Source: Anthopleura xanthogrammica
Taxonomy: Eukaryota; Cnidaria; Anthozoa; Actiniaria; Actiniidae
Direction of reading: 5' to 3'
Assembly (NCBI GenBank): GCA_964019055.1
Contig: OZ025210.1
Coordinates: 10,448,992-10,512,991, forward strand
DNA: 64,000 nt
Shown here: positions 22,840 to 35,585 of the stretch, piece by piece
How positions within the stretch are numbered: the first letter of the stretch is position 1
Layout of the letters: each line of letters opens with the position of its first letter
Translations under genes and position numbers: made by a program
Notes under the pieces: model-generated
Told to the model about the DNA's origin: nothing
The model's input: only the letters and a program-made list of their open reading frames with translations
Database searches by the model: none

Positions 22840-25407
22840 GTAATAGTAATAAAGATAATAATGATGATAATGTATAATGAATAATAATAATAATAATAAT
22901 GATAATAATAATAACTTTTTAAATCTACAGACGCAGAGGAAATTGAGCCCGAGTGTGACTGGACTGGAAAGCTACAGTCACTTGTCAAACACAGAGAAAC
23001 GTGTCCTTTCCAACAAATACAGTGTCCTAATGTAAACTGCAACACCAACATGCAGAGAAAAGAACTGAAGGATCACGACAAGATATGCGAATATAAAGAG
23101 TTGGAATGTGATGAGCAATGTGGTGTGACTCTGATCAGACGTGACCTGACGAATCACAAGAGAAATGATTGTCCTGAAGTAATACTGTCATGTCCAAACG
23201 AATGTGGGACAAGTATTAAGAGGAAGAACCTCAATACACACAGAGAAACTTGTCCTTTCCAACAAGTACAGTGTGCGAATGCGAACTGCATTAAAATTAT
23301 GGATAGAAGCGAGTCGCGAGATCACGACAAGATATGCGAATATAAAAAAGTGGAATGTGAGAAATGTAGAAAAGATTTGGTCAGACTTGAGATACAGTAT
23401 CACAAAAACTTTGAATGTCCTAAAGAAATGGTTCCATGTCCCAAAAGCTGTAGATGTCCAGTAAGCAGAAAAATGAACAAAATAAAAAGGTATGAAATGC
23501 TCAATATTGCTTTCAATACTTTTTAAGTTTGTTTCTGTTTATTTTTATCTCCCACCTCCCTGTGGTGCAGGATTATGGTACAGAATTGTTCACGTTTTTG
23601 GTTACAAGCATGAAAATTGGCACAACGATAGAAAACCACGTGCTGACTAATTTTTGATGTTGCGCCACGCCCATGAATGATTACTTCCAGGTTTAATCTT
23701 AGAGTACACCCAGTGCCCACAGAGGGCCTTTATGAATTGAAAGCCCTTATAACAAAATAAATAAGAATTGCGCTTACTATTCTTTGATATATTTTTCATT
23801 GTTAAGTCCAGGAGCCCATTACGCGGAGCGTACAAATATTACCCCTAACTCAAATTATCTTCATCGCCAACTATTCCGGTCTTGTGCGCCCGTTTTGCGT
23901 CAGCGGTAATCATAATAAATGCACTAGATTGTTCCTGTTTTTTACATATTCTAGGCTGTTAATATCTTCATCTTTTAAAGCATTCTGGAGCTTGGTAAGA
24001 TCTAAATTTGTCAAGAAATCCGACATGAAGAAGGCAGTATTGTTTTGAAAAAAAAAAATTTTCCCGCAAACGTCTCTGAATTTCGCGGGCATTTTCACCG
24101 GAAGTAAAATTGTCACAGGTTTAATTGCTGACAACATTATTCGCTTTGAAGTAATCTCAGAATGAATTGCGGCATTGGAAAACTGAGTTTCTGATTTGAA
24201 TTTTGGTACCAAAATTGTCCTACTTTTCTCGTTTTTTCGGGTAAAAAATCGCTCATGATTATGGACTGTGACGTGAACAACAGACAGCTTAGACTGATGA
24301 TGAACCAAGTTTGGGACTTTTCAATTTTTATGCGTTTTTAGACGAAAAAACGAAAAGTAAATATTCTTGTTTTGAGCTTCAAAATTTGGTATTTGGTTGG
24401 CAGACGGGTCTAGTTTATTGATCCGGTCCGGCAAATGAAATTCCAATCCTTGAAGTATAGTTACCAGACTTGTTTTTTCCTCATTTTCATCAAATTTCAC
24501 TAAATCTCACAAAGGAATGTATGGGATGAAAGGCCTTCGTGAAGACAAGTTGAAACGAAAAGTAAAATCATTACAACTAAATTTTTATGATTCTGAGGCC
24601 ATCTCATGTTACTTAATAAGATTTCACTCCGGCAAACTGCAGGTATTTAGTATTTATATTCTTATTTGCGATATTAGTTATGATCCCCATACATTTCCTT
24701 ACAAAATTCAGTAGCCATTTTGTAAAGCATTTATTATGATTACCGTAATTTCCCGAGAAATTAACATTATTTTAAAATTTCATCTTAGCTCTATAACTGG
24801 TCCAAAAATCAAGTATATAGGTATAAGTTAAGACTATGAATAAGCCAAATGAAAATGAAAGGTATGGTCTGAAAAATACTATAGGAAGCCACCTTAAACA
24901 TAGTTACGCTATGACTTTCAATAATGTCACCTAGTTCTTCTTTGTTTAGATTTAACATGAGAGGGTAGCTTCAGTTCTGTGAGATGGTTGACAATCTTGT
25001 ACATCATAGTCAGTCTTGACTACGTTTATTCATAATGACGTCATCATTTTGTAAATTCTATGAACAGTGTAACAAAGAAACTCTTGTTTATTCTCAGGAT
25101 TAACTTAGACGACCATATAAAAAATGACTGTGCCAAGACAATACTCGATTGTCCATTCAAGGATCAGGGATGTTCAGTCAAAGTTGAACGACAAATTTTT
25201 GATAAACATGTACAAGACAACATGGCTGCACACATGATGTTACTGGCCAAACAATGTTCATCCCTCACTGTACAGAATTCGTCTTTCACCAAACGAAACA
25301 CGACACTTACTGAAGAATGTTCGTCACTTAAGCAAAATATTTTGTCACTCAATAAAGAGAATCAGCTTGTAAAAGAGGAATTGACAGAATTTAAGGTAGG
25401 GGAGTAG
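17249..25407 (+). CDS. TRAF-family protein C, exons 1-4 (MATH exon lost)
   Basis: Exons are 17249-17310, 20993-21213, 22931-23489 and 25098-25395, with conserved GT-AG borders and phases. They encode MGLNTEQFVGKVDENLICG, the RING, four to five TRAF fingers and a shorter coiled coil with cysteine heptads. The eighth RING ligand is glycine (CPMG instead of CPMC). The donor after the coiled coil is GTAGGG. Read without splicing, the frame ends four codons later at 25,407. No complete MATH exon follows; only a 60-nt remnant (31,221-31,280) and the tail exon (33,492) remain. The gene may make a MATH-less TRAF, which could bind partners through its fingers and trimerise without receptor binding, or it may be a decaying copy. 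Introns are long and full of repeats. Confidence 0.75.
18243..18428. mobile_element. Fold-back element
   Basis: AAATAAACCCCCTC-like sequence at the left is inverted at the right. The arms continue through ATATCGGCTGATAATGTCC and GAGAAATGGTCC with their complements around a centre near 18,333. It is imperfect but spans over 180 bp. It appears nested in a larger repeat and has no coding potential. Confidence 0.65.
19310..19600. repeat. Cryptic CATGCACTAC-type repeat
   Basis: Irregular repeats of TACTGCCATGCACTAC-like and ACTACCATGC-like words cover about 290 bp. Unit length is not constant. Short reading frames here arise from the repeat and are not regarded as genes. Confidence 0.6.
21299..22251 (+). 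mobile_element. TIR element carrying an OTU-domain relic
   Basis: The ends are inverse: GGCGCTTTATAAGCGCATGTG at the left against CACATGCGCTTTATAAGCGCC at the right, with an AGCAGT extension on both sides. Near 21,850-21,990 the + strand encodes peptides such as ADHIIIQAVADAINLKIHII and ESNENYSEMTLVEAQNTVQ, which resemble the middle of OTU-type cysteine proteases found in transposon proteins. Stops and frame breaks show it is dead. A further repeat (about 21,450-21,650) is nested inside. The superfamily is not known. OTU recognition is from remembered family pattern and needs a profile search. Confidence 0.55.
22407..22915. repeat. Two TAA/ATA microsatellite tracts
   Basis: One (TAA)n tract runs from about 22,407 to 22,485. 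A second, interrupted by TAG, GAT and TGA units, runs from about 22,790 to 22,915, directly upstream of exon 3 of gene C. Confidence 0.9.
23490..25097 (+). other. Intron 3 of TRAF gene C
   Basis: No recognisable gene is seen. A minus-strand reading frame of about 130 codons (23,910-24,308) has no family features. The intron ends with TTCTCAG before exon 4, as in genes A and B. Confidence 0.5.
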
Positions 25408-28400
25408 TAAAGTGAGTGAGTGAGCGAACGAGTGTCACATTTGCATATTCAGACTCCTCACAATAACTCGTAAAAAGTGTACTCGAACTTTCATTTGATC
25501 TCAATTTAATTCCGTTGGTGATAGTTTCTAGTTCGGTAATTACATTTTAATGTCAAAGACTAATATATAAATTTAGGCATTGCCTAAAAGCGGAGCTCCC
25601 AGTTAAATTTCAAGGAAAGCGTTTTCAAGGAAAGCGTTACTGAGTGTGACGCAGCTTTATGAAACAGCGTGACCACCTCTCCTTGTGGTTTTACGAGCAG
25701 GAAGAGAACTGAAAGAAAAATCGATATTTTATGCCTTCAAAGCATCAGAAAACTTATTCTAAAAACTTGAAGAAAACTAACTAATAAGTATTTCCTGTAC
25801 AGAAGAAAGGATATCATTTAGCAAATGTTATGTTAAAATACTTTTTGAGGTTGGAAAGCCTGAACGGCTGCTGGCAAAACTTTTCGGAGTAATATTTAAG
25901 CTTAGCTTATAAGCTATTTTTAATTATTAAGCTTGTAAACATTCATTTAATATGAACTTCAAATGCAAGTACAAGAGACAGATTTATTACTAGTAATAAT
26001 AATTTTCTTTTCAGTAATTGGCCTTTGAAAATGTTCTTCGAAATTTATTTTTTTAGCTTACAAGATCTTACAAGAACATGTCCATAAACAAGCTTATTCA
26101 AGCTCATTTTGTGAAGTTAAACTAGTTGAAAAAGCTTAATAAATTGCGAATATTTGGTGTAACATGTTTTCCTTTTTTTATATTTCATTCAGCATCAAAT
26201 AATTAATCTTTAGAAATATCAAAACTTTCCTTATGAGAGGTTTCATGGAATCTTGCTTTGACATCACAATCTCGCGTGACAGGAGGCTCGCTGGCCGTCA
26301 AATATATTTTTCAAATAAAACTAAGTCTTTTACAAATTTAGCCTTTTTTCTTGAAATGGGATCAAAAACAACAATTCAAAGCTTCAAATATTTCTGGTTC
26401 ATAAGGAATGAATAAAAAGATGATAAAAATGTAAAATGCAGTGAAAATCAAGAAACAACCATCCAGGTTTTTCTGTCAATATTTGCCGAAGCAGCGGCCT
26501 TGTCGAGAGTTTTTGCAGCTAGTTTTGTCGTCTTCTTTACGAAATCTTAGTAAACATCAATGAATGTACCTTCTATGAAGTGTTTTCTACGGAACTGAAC
26601 AATTATTCTTGCAGTGTTATCAGGTTTTTCTGGTCTACAGGCCACTTTTTATCTCACTGAGGTTTCAGTAACAAAAATCCATCGTAAGAATCTTCTATCG
26701 CCAAATCTTTTTTATCGAGTCGCTAACCTGGTCGCTAAAGTCGAAAAATTGTTTTCCTTAACTTTAAGACAGACATGACTTCCGTGCTTTCAGTCAAAGA
26801 TAAACGTACTTTTCCCTTCGCAAAAATAAGAAAATAATACTTCTTGATCCATCTTTGGCTACATTATTGCGATTTTTTCTGTGCATTTGCGAGGAAGCAA
26901 AGCGCGCGGGAACCCTGTGGTGGTACACGCCGTATGTATGTACGGGGGGGGGGGGGTGGACACAGCGCGCGAAGCATCACGGTAGTGAAAATTGACCAAT
27001 CAGGACCCTCTATTTCGAGAGAGGGAAAAACAAAAATGGCAGAGAGAACTGAGAAGGCAAGTGCTAAAGTTAGTAGGTTTTATAGCATTTATTTGTTTTT
27101 TCTTACGATAAAATTTCGTACGATTAAAGTGTATGTTATATTAAAGGTGTCATAGAAGTTTGGCTTCAAAATCTTGCTTATGAGTTTTTTTTATCGTCAT
27201 TCATTGACGTGTGTTAATTTTGATCTCGAGTCATTTTGTCTAAAACTGCTTGCTTCACACTTCTTCGTTCACTCTTGAAATATAAGGGATCTCGTATTGA
27301 AACTATAACAAAATGTAAAGGAGGAAAGTACCTTTGATATGGTATAAACGCTCCCCAGGGCTCCCCAGTACTTTTTGAGATATAAAGACTTTATTGAAGC
27401 CTTTCTTGAGCTAGCTTTCGTATAGCAGGTAACTCAGTTCTTCCAATATTTGACGAGGAAAATTTTATAGTGTTGTACTACTTTGGTCAGATAAATGTCG
27501 AAATAATATCAGTTTATCATCATGCAAATACACGATAGGTACAGTACCTTCTTGTGTAAAGAAATTAAGCTTGTCAAGGTGAAATTGGTGACATAAAAAT
27601 TGACATCTCACTGTTGTCTTTTAACTCTGCATGCACTTGCTGTTCGAAGAGTGAACCTATTCGATGCTCCAAATGGGCGCCTTTTTATTCTTTTTCTCTT
27701 TCTTTTTCTTCATTGTAATTGCAAAAAGTTCTTCTAAAACAATTTCTTATTTAAGTTGTTTGCTTTGTGGGGAAAAAATACCAAAAAAAGAAAAGTATAT
27801 TATTATTAACAGTGAACTGAATCAGAGGCATTCTACTTCTTCATTACGAGTGGAACTGAAAATACTATTTTGCTTTCGAAAAAGGATGGAATTCTATAAC
27901 TAGTTTTAGATGATGTAAACCAATAAATACTTTACTAATATTCTATTTATACTCTTATATCGAATTCAATTTTGTCGGTCATTTTTTTTTGGGGGGAAAG
28001 CTTGATATTAATTTTGATTGTTCACATTGGTTATGTAGACAGGGCCAAGCTTTTCACGATTTTCACTGAACTAACAGTCATTTTTATGATCAGAATAGGC
28101 GGCTATATTTGCTTTTTTTTATATTGTTTCTATATTATTTAATTTTCATATTACACTTTGCTTTTTAGAGATTTCATGTTTGTTTTGTTTTTCAATTTTT
28201 ACCTATGATCTGTGGTGACACTTGCAGGGCTTTCAGAGTCTGCTACTAAAAATGTTGATAATTTTACGAACAGGCAAGTAGTTTTCTAGCTGATATTTTT
28301 TAAACAGAGTTTTCTTGCCATAAGTAAAAAAACTTTTTTAGTATACTTTATTTTCGTGTCATATAAGTTTTAGTTTCTTGACTTCTAGCAATCTGCGCTT

Positions 28401-28699
28401 GCTTGACAACTCAATTACGCCGGCAGTTTTCAAAAGTTTTGAAATTTCTCATCATATTATTTTAGTCCATTCCTTTAAAAACCTCAGTATAATTTTCCAG
28501 CATTCCGTTGCCAAAAGGATCAGAATCAGTAATTTCCTTGTTGAAAGCTGAATTACTTCAACATATTAGGCATCCTAGCAATCATTGTTTGGCTGGACAG
28601 AAAAATTTTTTTTTTTAGGAATCCTGTAATATTGGATGTCTGGCGCGTTTCTAAAGTTATTTGTGCAGCCAGGAACACAGCAATTTGAATGTTGAGGCA

Positions 28700-29200
28700 T
28701 GTTCTCTAACTAGCAATGGCGAATTCGTCCAGCCAAACAATCCATGCATGCTTTGCGGTTGCAACTCGCCCCCAAGCCCCCACTCGTTTTGCAATTGGCG
28801 AATCGATTGAGGAAGTATGTCTTGAGCATTTCCCGAAATTTTTGAATAGAAATTTTCGTCTCGGTTTTAAGCGGTGAGGATGTAACTTGTCTTTGGAGTA
28901 CAAGATGTAGCGCATTTTCACACTGAACTCTTCTAAAAGTTGTTTAATCCGTTTACTCAATCTTGTTTAAAATCTTGGGTAAAATATCAACTGTGGAAGT
29001 GCTATTTAATACCAAATAAAACGCTATTACTCGTCGAGACGCCGTTATTATCGCAACCGAAGAGGTAAACCTTCAATTGTCACATGATCTAATAGCCCAA
29101 TCAGAATCGAATCTACACAATAGCTTGACTGACAGGGTAAAAATCATGAATAATAAGCTCCGCCCAAAACGGTTCGGAATTTCTGGCGATTTGAAACTTA
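28700..29200 (-). repeat. Inverted copy of 35,990-36,420
   Basis: Read on the minus strand, this segment encodes QLLEEFSVKMRYILYSKDKL and matches the + strand at about 36,120-36,420 (QLLEEFSVKMRFILYSKVKL). It also matches flanking non-coding words such as AATAGCCCAATCAGAATCGA and CGGAATTTCTGGCGAT. It is a relic of the same transposon family that hosts the 5.7-kb element, with premature stops. Confidence 0.6.
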
Positions 29201-30830
29201 AAATACAAGCTCTATCTGTCCATAGAAAATGTAATTTATAAAATATAATTTCTCTTTTTCTTGGGTTTATAAATATAAATCTACAACCAAAAGTTCAAAA
29301 AAATTCGTATTTTTACATTCCTTATACCACCCTAAATTTGGTCTTTTTGACAATTTCTGAAAAATTTCCTTCATTTTTTTGGTATGTTGTAGCTTTAGTT
29401 ACCATAAACTTACAATTAAAAAAATCAAGGTAGGTCATCGAATTAGATTTTTAAATATCCCCCTTTCAACCAACGGAGCAAGTTAAAATTTTCTTTGTGT
29501 TACAATATGACAGGTGTTGCTCGTATCTGCTTAAGAAGCGCGCGCTGTGAGAGGAATCGACATGCGAACGAACAAAAGCCGAAAGGAAATATTTTTCATG
29601 GCTTTTTTTACACTAAGATTGGTCATTTTTTGGAGTTGTCAGATAATCGGTTTCTCTAGATACTGCTAGCAGCACAAAGCGAACATTTTTTTCATTTTGG
29701 ACTATTTGATTGGCTGAAAAGGGTCACATGGTTTATATTTTCACTCCCCTCCACTTATATGCTCGTCGCTCCGACGCGTCAATCCTCGCAAAATATTTCG
29801 TCGATTTTCGTCGGCCCGAACAAGTCGACGAGGAACGCCTGTCTCATTCTTCTCGGAACGCCTGTCAAATTGTACATTACTCGCGCGCTAGGTAAACAAA
29901 CGAATAACACGAACAAAATGTTAACGTGCTCCCTTGTTTCAAAAGGCACCGAAAAGGTCTTACCGCAGGTTGATCATGCAATAAAAATTGCGTGCGCAGA
30001 AATGTTGCGCACTAATGTCCACGAATGCACGATTGCTTTAACTTAAAGTTTAGATAAGTTGAAATTCATGCAGTAAGAGTTTATATGTTTCGTGGATACG
30101 CGAAGCGTAGAAACGAGTTATTGTGATGGGTCTGAATATGCAAATGTGTCACTCGCTCGCTCGCTCATTATGCTGTTAGAAGATCGATATCTAAACGTTT
30201 ATCCATCGCTATGCTGTTAGCAGATCGATATTTAAACGTGGCTACCGCGTTACAGGTGTCACATTATGCACGTGATCACAGGCGATCAGTTTGCTTAGTG
30301 TTTTTGGAAAGTGGACATCGTACAGTCTGGACGGACTTATAAGTTCAGAAATTCGCCTTTATTCATTTATTTACGTCATGTAAACGGCATAACTTTCCTT
30401 TAATTTTAGAAAACCTACTGCCTACTGCTTCTATTACTGTCAATACTATTCTTACTGTGGACCTGCTATAATTTGAGCTGAATTATGGTCGGTGGAATGT
30501 ACGAAGAATTGTGAACTAGTTGAGTTTATAAAGACTGTATTAAACCATATTTATGTATACAACTATGTGACTTGGAGTCAGTAATATTTTAAGTGTATGT
30601 GCTATGTAAATCCTGATGAGTTTACTGTGGCTAAATAAAGTTATTATTAAAATCATCATGGCGTCTATCGTGAATAAAAGCTGCTGCAATGGAATTTAGA
30701 ATGTCCGACACAAACTCGAATTCGGATGGTTTTTTTAAAAGTTATCATTTTTGTTTCTAAATGTACCTTCTTATCAAAGGAAAGGGTTTTCTCCCCAGAA
30801 TCAGAGCTGAGTTTTAATTGATCTATAGAC

Positions 30831-31213
30831 CGAATGCCAATATGGCCGCCATTGACTTTTAGAAATAAAAACGTAATCTTACAAAAAATAAGCACCACCA
30901 TCAGAAAGAGCAAACAGAACTATGTACTTTTGGAAATTTTCATTGCTATAAATTGAAGTGAAGCTATTTGGAATAAAAATTACAGAGATTAGTATGTGTT
31001 TGGTGATCTGTTTCCTTGCTAGCCTCGTTTTGGTGTTTTTCACGTTTTTGAAATTAGCTAAAATTCTCTTAACTTCTCAAGAATTTATTATTTTTGTCTC
31101 AAACTTTCTAACTTTGTTGATGTCATTCTAATCTATAATTTTAATGTAGCGGTCAACTAAAATATGAATTTTAAAAAATATGATAATGAAATGGCGGCCA
31201 TACTGGCATTCTG
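30831..31213. mobile_element. MITE with GAATGCCA(A/G)TATGGCCGCCATT termini
   Basis: The left end reads CGAATGCCAATATGGCCGCC and the right end is its inverse with one or two mismatches, giving TIRs of about 23 bp. It lies immediately upstream of the surviving fragment of the gene C MATH exon. Its insertion, or a deletion at its edge, may explain loss of the exon's 5' part. No target duplication was resolved. Confidence 0.6.
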
Positions 31214-31220
31214 CTACAAA

Positions 31221-33720
31221 CAGAAAGTCTTCTATTAATGGAATTCAGACACCAAGCACTGATATATCTGTCACATGCAGGTAAGGCAATATGTTTTGGC
31301 TGTTTTGAAGCTGTCGATTCGAACTGTTTTACTGAAACGAGCTACTTTAACGCTGATGAGTAGAAGACACCAACGGACTATACTTGAACGCTGATCATGA
31401 ATACAAGACTCCCGTTTGGCAAGGCAAAGAAAAAAATACACGTCAATTACCACGTGAGGGCTTTTCAAAAAATTAAGAATTGACGGTTATGGTCTCACGT
31501 GACAAGTCACGTGACCTCAAAGTGAAGGAAATCGACGTTTTTTGACCACTATGATAAAATATGGTTTGCTATAAAAACCACGGAAACACATTATTCCATC
31601 AAAAAAATTATTTCTATGTGTAACCAGGTCATAATCAATACGTTAGGACCAAAAAAGCTAAGGTTCGAGTTAACAAACGTTAAAAAATATCGTCAAAAGT
31701 GGGAGCCTCTCCACCAGCTGATCTGAGTAAAAATATTAACCAATCAGAATCGCCGAGAAGATTTGCAAAACTGAGATGTCATCCTTAGTAGCCCGGCGAC
31801 TCGAGAAACGATTGGTTATTTCCCACTCAATAATGAATATCATAGTAAATGTATACAAAATAGCAAAAACCTTTCCTTAAAATCTAGATTTATTTCAGAT
31901 GAAAACTTTTATAAGTCAATTTACACACCCTTCATGGCACCTCAGTTTTGCAGTGACGTCATTCCTACGTCGCTATTTCAGAACAGCTGGAAGTGTGTTG
32001 AGGTCAGCTGCTCTTCTGGTCAATCAAACTGGTTGATAATTTACTGCAAACAGAGTGTATGAGCATCTGCGTAGAAGAAGCCACTGACATTAAGTCATCC
32101 AGACAAGCGGAAAGGAACTGCTCATTTGATTGTAGCCAATGTGCGTTCTTTATCTAACCGAGGTAATTTGATGGACGTCTCCCTCCTACATTGATATCAT
32201 CTATGGTAACTGTAGGTCTTGACGAATCTAAAGACCTTCGCTTCTGTGAGTGATCCCCATAAACATTTCTTTCTGGCATGGGCCATATTGTTTTTCTGGG
32301 AAGCAACTAAGGTTGTTGCATAGATAGTACGTGTTCTTCCCATCAATCGTTTCTTCGCTGAAATCATTCTTATCTGCTGCCATGTGGACAAACATACCGG
32401 GTGATATGTTTGATGGAATGATTAAAGAGCAAGTATTGTTCTATGAGACTCAAGTGTCAAACCTTTTCTGTAGAGTGGGTTGTGCAATACGTCCCGTTTT
32501 GGGGTCCAGCTCCTACACTATAAACTTCAATGTCAAAGTCAAGTATTTATTCATCGATATTTCTGTCTCTTACGTGACGCTTGAGCAAACGGGTGACAAA
32601 AGGTGCTCCTTACTCACTGCCTCACAATATTTAAAACAAATTAGGATTTACAGCGCCAAAACAATAAAAATTGCCAGATGTTTCGAGGCTGGTGCCTCTT
32701 CATCAGTGGAAATGTCTGCATCACAAGCCCGAGCAAACGCTCCAAGAGCGTCTAGTTAGGTCTGAAATCAATACGAGTGATTACAAAATTGCATGGGCGC
32801 CTTTCACTTTACTTGTTTGCTTTAATTTGGGGGGGAGCATAGCATGGATATTGTTTTCATTTGATTGGTCAGAGTTTGACTAACGGTCGTGCGTCCTGGG
32901 TCGTTGATATAATGTAGTCGTGCATTTTGGGTTCATTGATCATTTATCTCTCAATCGGTTTACTTGTGTTACATTTCACATTATGTCTGAAAAGTGGGGC
33001 ATTTAGTTTCTTGAGAATGTAAATCATTTTGTTGTATCAATTTTAATGACATTTCTGGTACCTATATGACCTTCGACGCACGACTATTAGTCAGGCTCGA
33101 TTCACCGTTATTAGTAATTACAATAGGCCATTTGGACTTAGAGGTCATGTGACTGTACACCCTTAAACGGAGCATTCAACTATATTAGCAAGACCTGTTA
33201 GTACATGTTGCCTTTTTTTAATTAAGTCAAAGAGATAAGAGTTAATATGACATAGAAGAGATACAGTCAACTATCGCCTTGCGGACACCTCGCTATTGCG
33301 GACAGGAGCAAAATCCCCGGCTAATTACACCGACAAAGAAATGACCTTCATTAATTCTCCTTCTTGCGGACACTCGTTATTACGGACATCAAGGGACGGT
33401 CCCGATGGTGTCCGCTGTAACGAGAGTTGACTGTATTTGACACTTACTTTTCTCTTAATATCATGACAATTCTGTTTTAATGTTTATTCAGATTATTAAT
33501 GATGAGCCGCAAACCTGGATTCCCAGACGTCTCTTCTGAGAAAAGGAAAGTGCTTTTTAATGACAAGAGATATGGAAGTAATGTTATAGCATGGCCAAAA
33601 TTCATAAGATCAGAAGATGCGGCTTCTGAAGCATACTGTTGGGCAAAAAGGATGTATGGTATCAGTAACATTGGTATGGTAACTATCCAATGTACAATAC
33701 ATCTAGATAAACCACAATAA
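31221..33720 (+). pseudogene. Remnant MATH exons of TRAF gene C
   Basis: The 3' 60 nt of the MATH exon (31,221-31,280, encoding RKSSINGIQTPSTDISVTC) still end in a GTAAGG donor. The tail exon is complete at 33,492-33,720, with acceptor TTTATTCAG and the peptide SRKPGFPDVSSEKRKVLF, ending TIHLDKPQ and TAA. The strands TYIWKI and SPTFWLCGY...LYPNG are absent, so no folded MATH domain can be made from this locus as it stands. An unseen upstream exon, or an assembly gap, could change this. Confidence 0.7.
33262..33435. mobile_element. Tigger/pogo-like MITE
   Basis: It begins CAGTCAACTATCGCC and ends with the inverse CGAGAGTTGACTG, flanked by TA. The interior has TTGCGGACA and GGTGTCCGC words. 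TIRs are about 20-25 bp with mismatches. This end type is known from pogo/Tigger-family elements. It lies in the last intron of gene C. Confidence 0.65.
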
Positions 33721-34020
33721 GTTCCATGTTACACAGATGATATACTTTCTACAGCCTACTGTAACAGTACCAATGGTAGTCTAACCACCCAATGTACAAT
33801 ACAGCTAGATAATCCACAATAGGTTCCATGTTACACAGATGATGTACTTTCTACAGCCTACTGTAACAGTACCAATGGTAGTCTAACCATCCAATGTACA
33901 ATACAGCCAGATAAACCACAATAGGTTCCATGTTACACAGATGTACTTTCTACAGCCTACTGTAACAGTACCAATGGTAGTCTAACCATTCAATGTACAG
34001 CACAGCTAGATAAACCATAG
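33721..34020 (+). repeat. In-frame stop-terminated copies of the gene C C-terminal exon
   Basis: Three units end in TAG at about 33,822, 33,924 and 34,020. The first two are 102 bp. The third is 96 bp because of two 3-nt deletions, so the frame is still kept. All three are open until their terminal stop and encode the same MATH tail peptide as in A and B. Confidence 0.9.
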
Positions 34021-35179
34021 GTATACTCTCTGTGTTCCCTTAAAAACTCCCCGTAAAACTCGACTTGTGGGTAAGGGTAGGGGACTTGGTAAAAAACAAG
34101 TTAATTTGGGCTTCCTGTGTCTTTGACTTCCCGTAAGCTAAAGTACTAGACTGTTCCAGGAAACAATTATTGGAACCTAGTAGGTCCATTCAATCCATAC
34201 CGAACTACGATCTCGTGGTATTATAATTAGAAATTTTAGTTATATCAGTACGTGGATCATAATTTGAAAATCTATGAGGTTTAAAGCAGAGCAGTTCGTA
34301 AAAAGCGTCGATGAAAACCTCTTCTATTAATCTTGTAAACAGAAAACCAGACAATTAATTTCTTTAAAAAACTCAAGCAATGCATGTGTGTTATACAATA
34401 CTTAGCTATACGTTTTGTTTCGATACGTCGAAAAAAGTTCATGTCAAAATCGCCTCGAAGTAAGTTCGTCGTATAAGGACAATGTATGTAAACAAATGCC
34501 TCGTTTGTCCATTCACCGAATTATCTCTTTCTACATGCAACAACGGAAAGTTGCTTACCCAGCATCATAAACTTCAGTTCTTTCTGAGCATTTTGGTATG
34601 TATTTTAATGGGATTGCTTGAGAAACGTCCATGTCACTTTTGCACTGAATTTGGTAGAGTGCAATATCGGGACTCCTCGATTATAAACACAGGTAGACCA
34701 AGCTATGTATGAGTACGCTTAGAAGGTGTAATATATGCAAAATATTAAGAAAATCCTAAACAAAAATTTGATAAATCACATTCGAATTTTATCTCACTGT
34801 TACTGTAATTTAATCGTTGGAGAAATCTGCAAAAGAGATTCAAAATGCCTGGGTTTTGTGAAGAGAAAGACAAACGAATATCTTGGAAAGCCGGGTACTC
34901 GTCGATGTCAGAAAGGTTATGGGGTTTTACCGGCACATTTTTGTTTTGTACTCAAAGGAATGCGCCAGTCAGTCTTACCGAAAGACTGAATCAACTTTTA
35001 TTTCTAACAAGAGATTTTTAATCTGGAAAAAAAAAACTAAATAAAGTAAGCTTTTAATCAAAATAGTCGAATATTAGGACAAAGATTCGAATATTGTTCT
35101 GAATATTCGATTATTCTTTTGAATGTTGAAGTTTTGCGTTCAAGCGAGAAGTTCGTTGACTGTAAGAGTAAGGTGGTCC
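34021..35179. other. Intergenic region after TRAF gene C
   Basis: It contains a block homologous to 14,815-15,138, with CTCCCCGTAAAACTCGACTT, and the relic exon 1 at 34,274. The rest (34,331-35,179) shows no recognisable gene or repeat structure. Confidence 0.5.
34274..34330 (+). pseudogene. Relic first exon of a decayed TRAF copy
   Basis: It reads MRFKAEQFVKSVDENLFY and then TAA. The residues match the exon-1 peptide of genes B-D, but the Cys pair and splice donor are missing. It and its surroundings are homologous to the relic at 15,064, so both derive from one duplicated segment. Confidence 0.75.
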
Positions 35180-35585
35180 TTAAAGTGCACATAACCTTTT
35201 TTTCAATGCCTTCAATACCGATTCTACATGAAGTAGATAGTCCAATGGTATAATATTTCTTGATTTGAGTGTTGCGTCTTTAAGTTAGGGAAGGTACGTT
35301 TATTATCGGGGGGGGGGGGGAGGGCTGGAGCCTCAGAGGGAAGGGTCAATAGTCAAATTTATAAGCTTAAGGGGAGGGCCACACATTTCATTTGAAGCTA
35401 TTCTAGGGGAGGGCTATCCTTTTAAGTTACTCATTTTAATTTTGATCACATTTTTGTTCTTTTATTTTAAGTATGAAACAATATATTATCTCAACCTTGA
35501 TAAAAAATTGTAATTTCAATATGTTTAGTGTATTTGATATGTATCGATCTATCTACGGGTTTATTAGTCACATGTCAATTTGAGC

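Larger units (their letters stand above)
21214..22930 (+). other. Intron 2 of TRAF gene C
   Basis: It contains the OTU-bearing TIR element (21,299-22,251), TAA/ATA microsatellites (22,407-22,485 and 22,790-22,915), and no other coding sequence. The acceptor CTACAG lies directly before exon 3 at 22,931. Confidence 0.6.
25408..31220. other. Long repeat-filled intron where the MATH exon of gene C should start
   Basis: No intact gene is seen. It holds a short dispersed repeat (25,410-25,470), the inverse of the 7,640-8,270 repeat (25,570-26,560), and a small GC-richer island with a G-run (26,880-27,040). It also holds a segment (28,700-29,200) that is inverted against 35,990-36,420, and a MITE (30,831-31,213). 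The 5' two thirds of the MATH exon, present in A and B, were not found here. Confidence 0.55.

Noticed and set aside
23910..24308. 132-codon minus-strand frame in intron 3 of gene C
   Set aside because: No recognisable domain and no homologous frame in the paralogous introns, so it is compatible with chance in a long intron.
26844..27155. Reading frame over the GC-richer island with MAERTEKASAKVS
   Set aside because: The island might be a promoter with a short first exon, but no downstream exon or family pattern supports it.
32331..32759. 142-codon + strand frame
   Set aside because: No domain, no splice context and repeat-like flanks; judged a chance frame.
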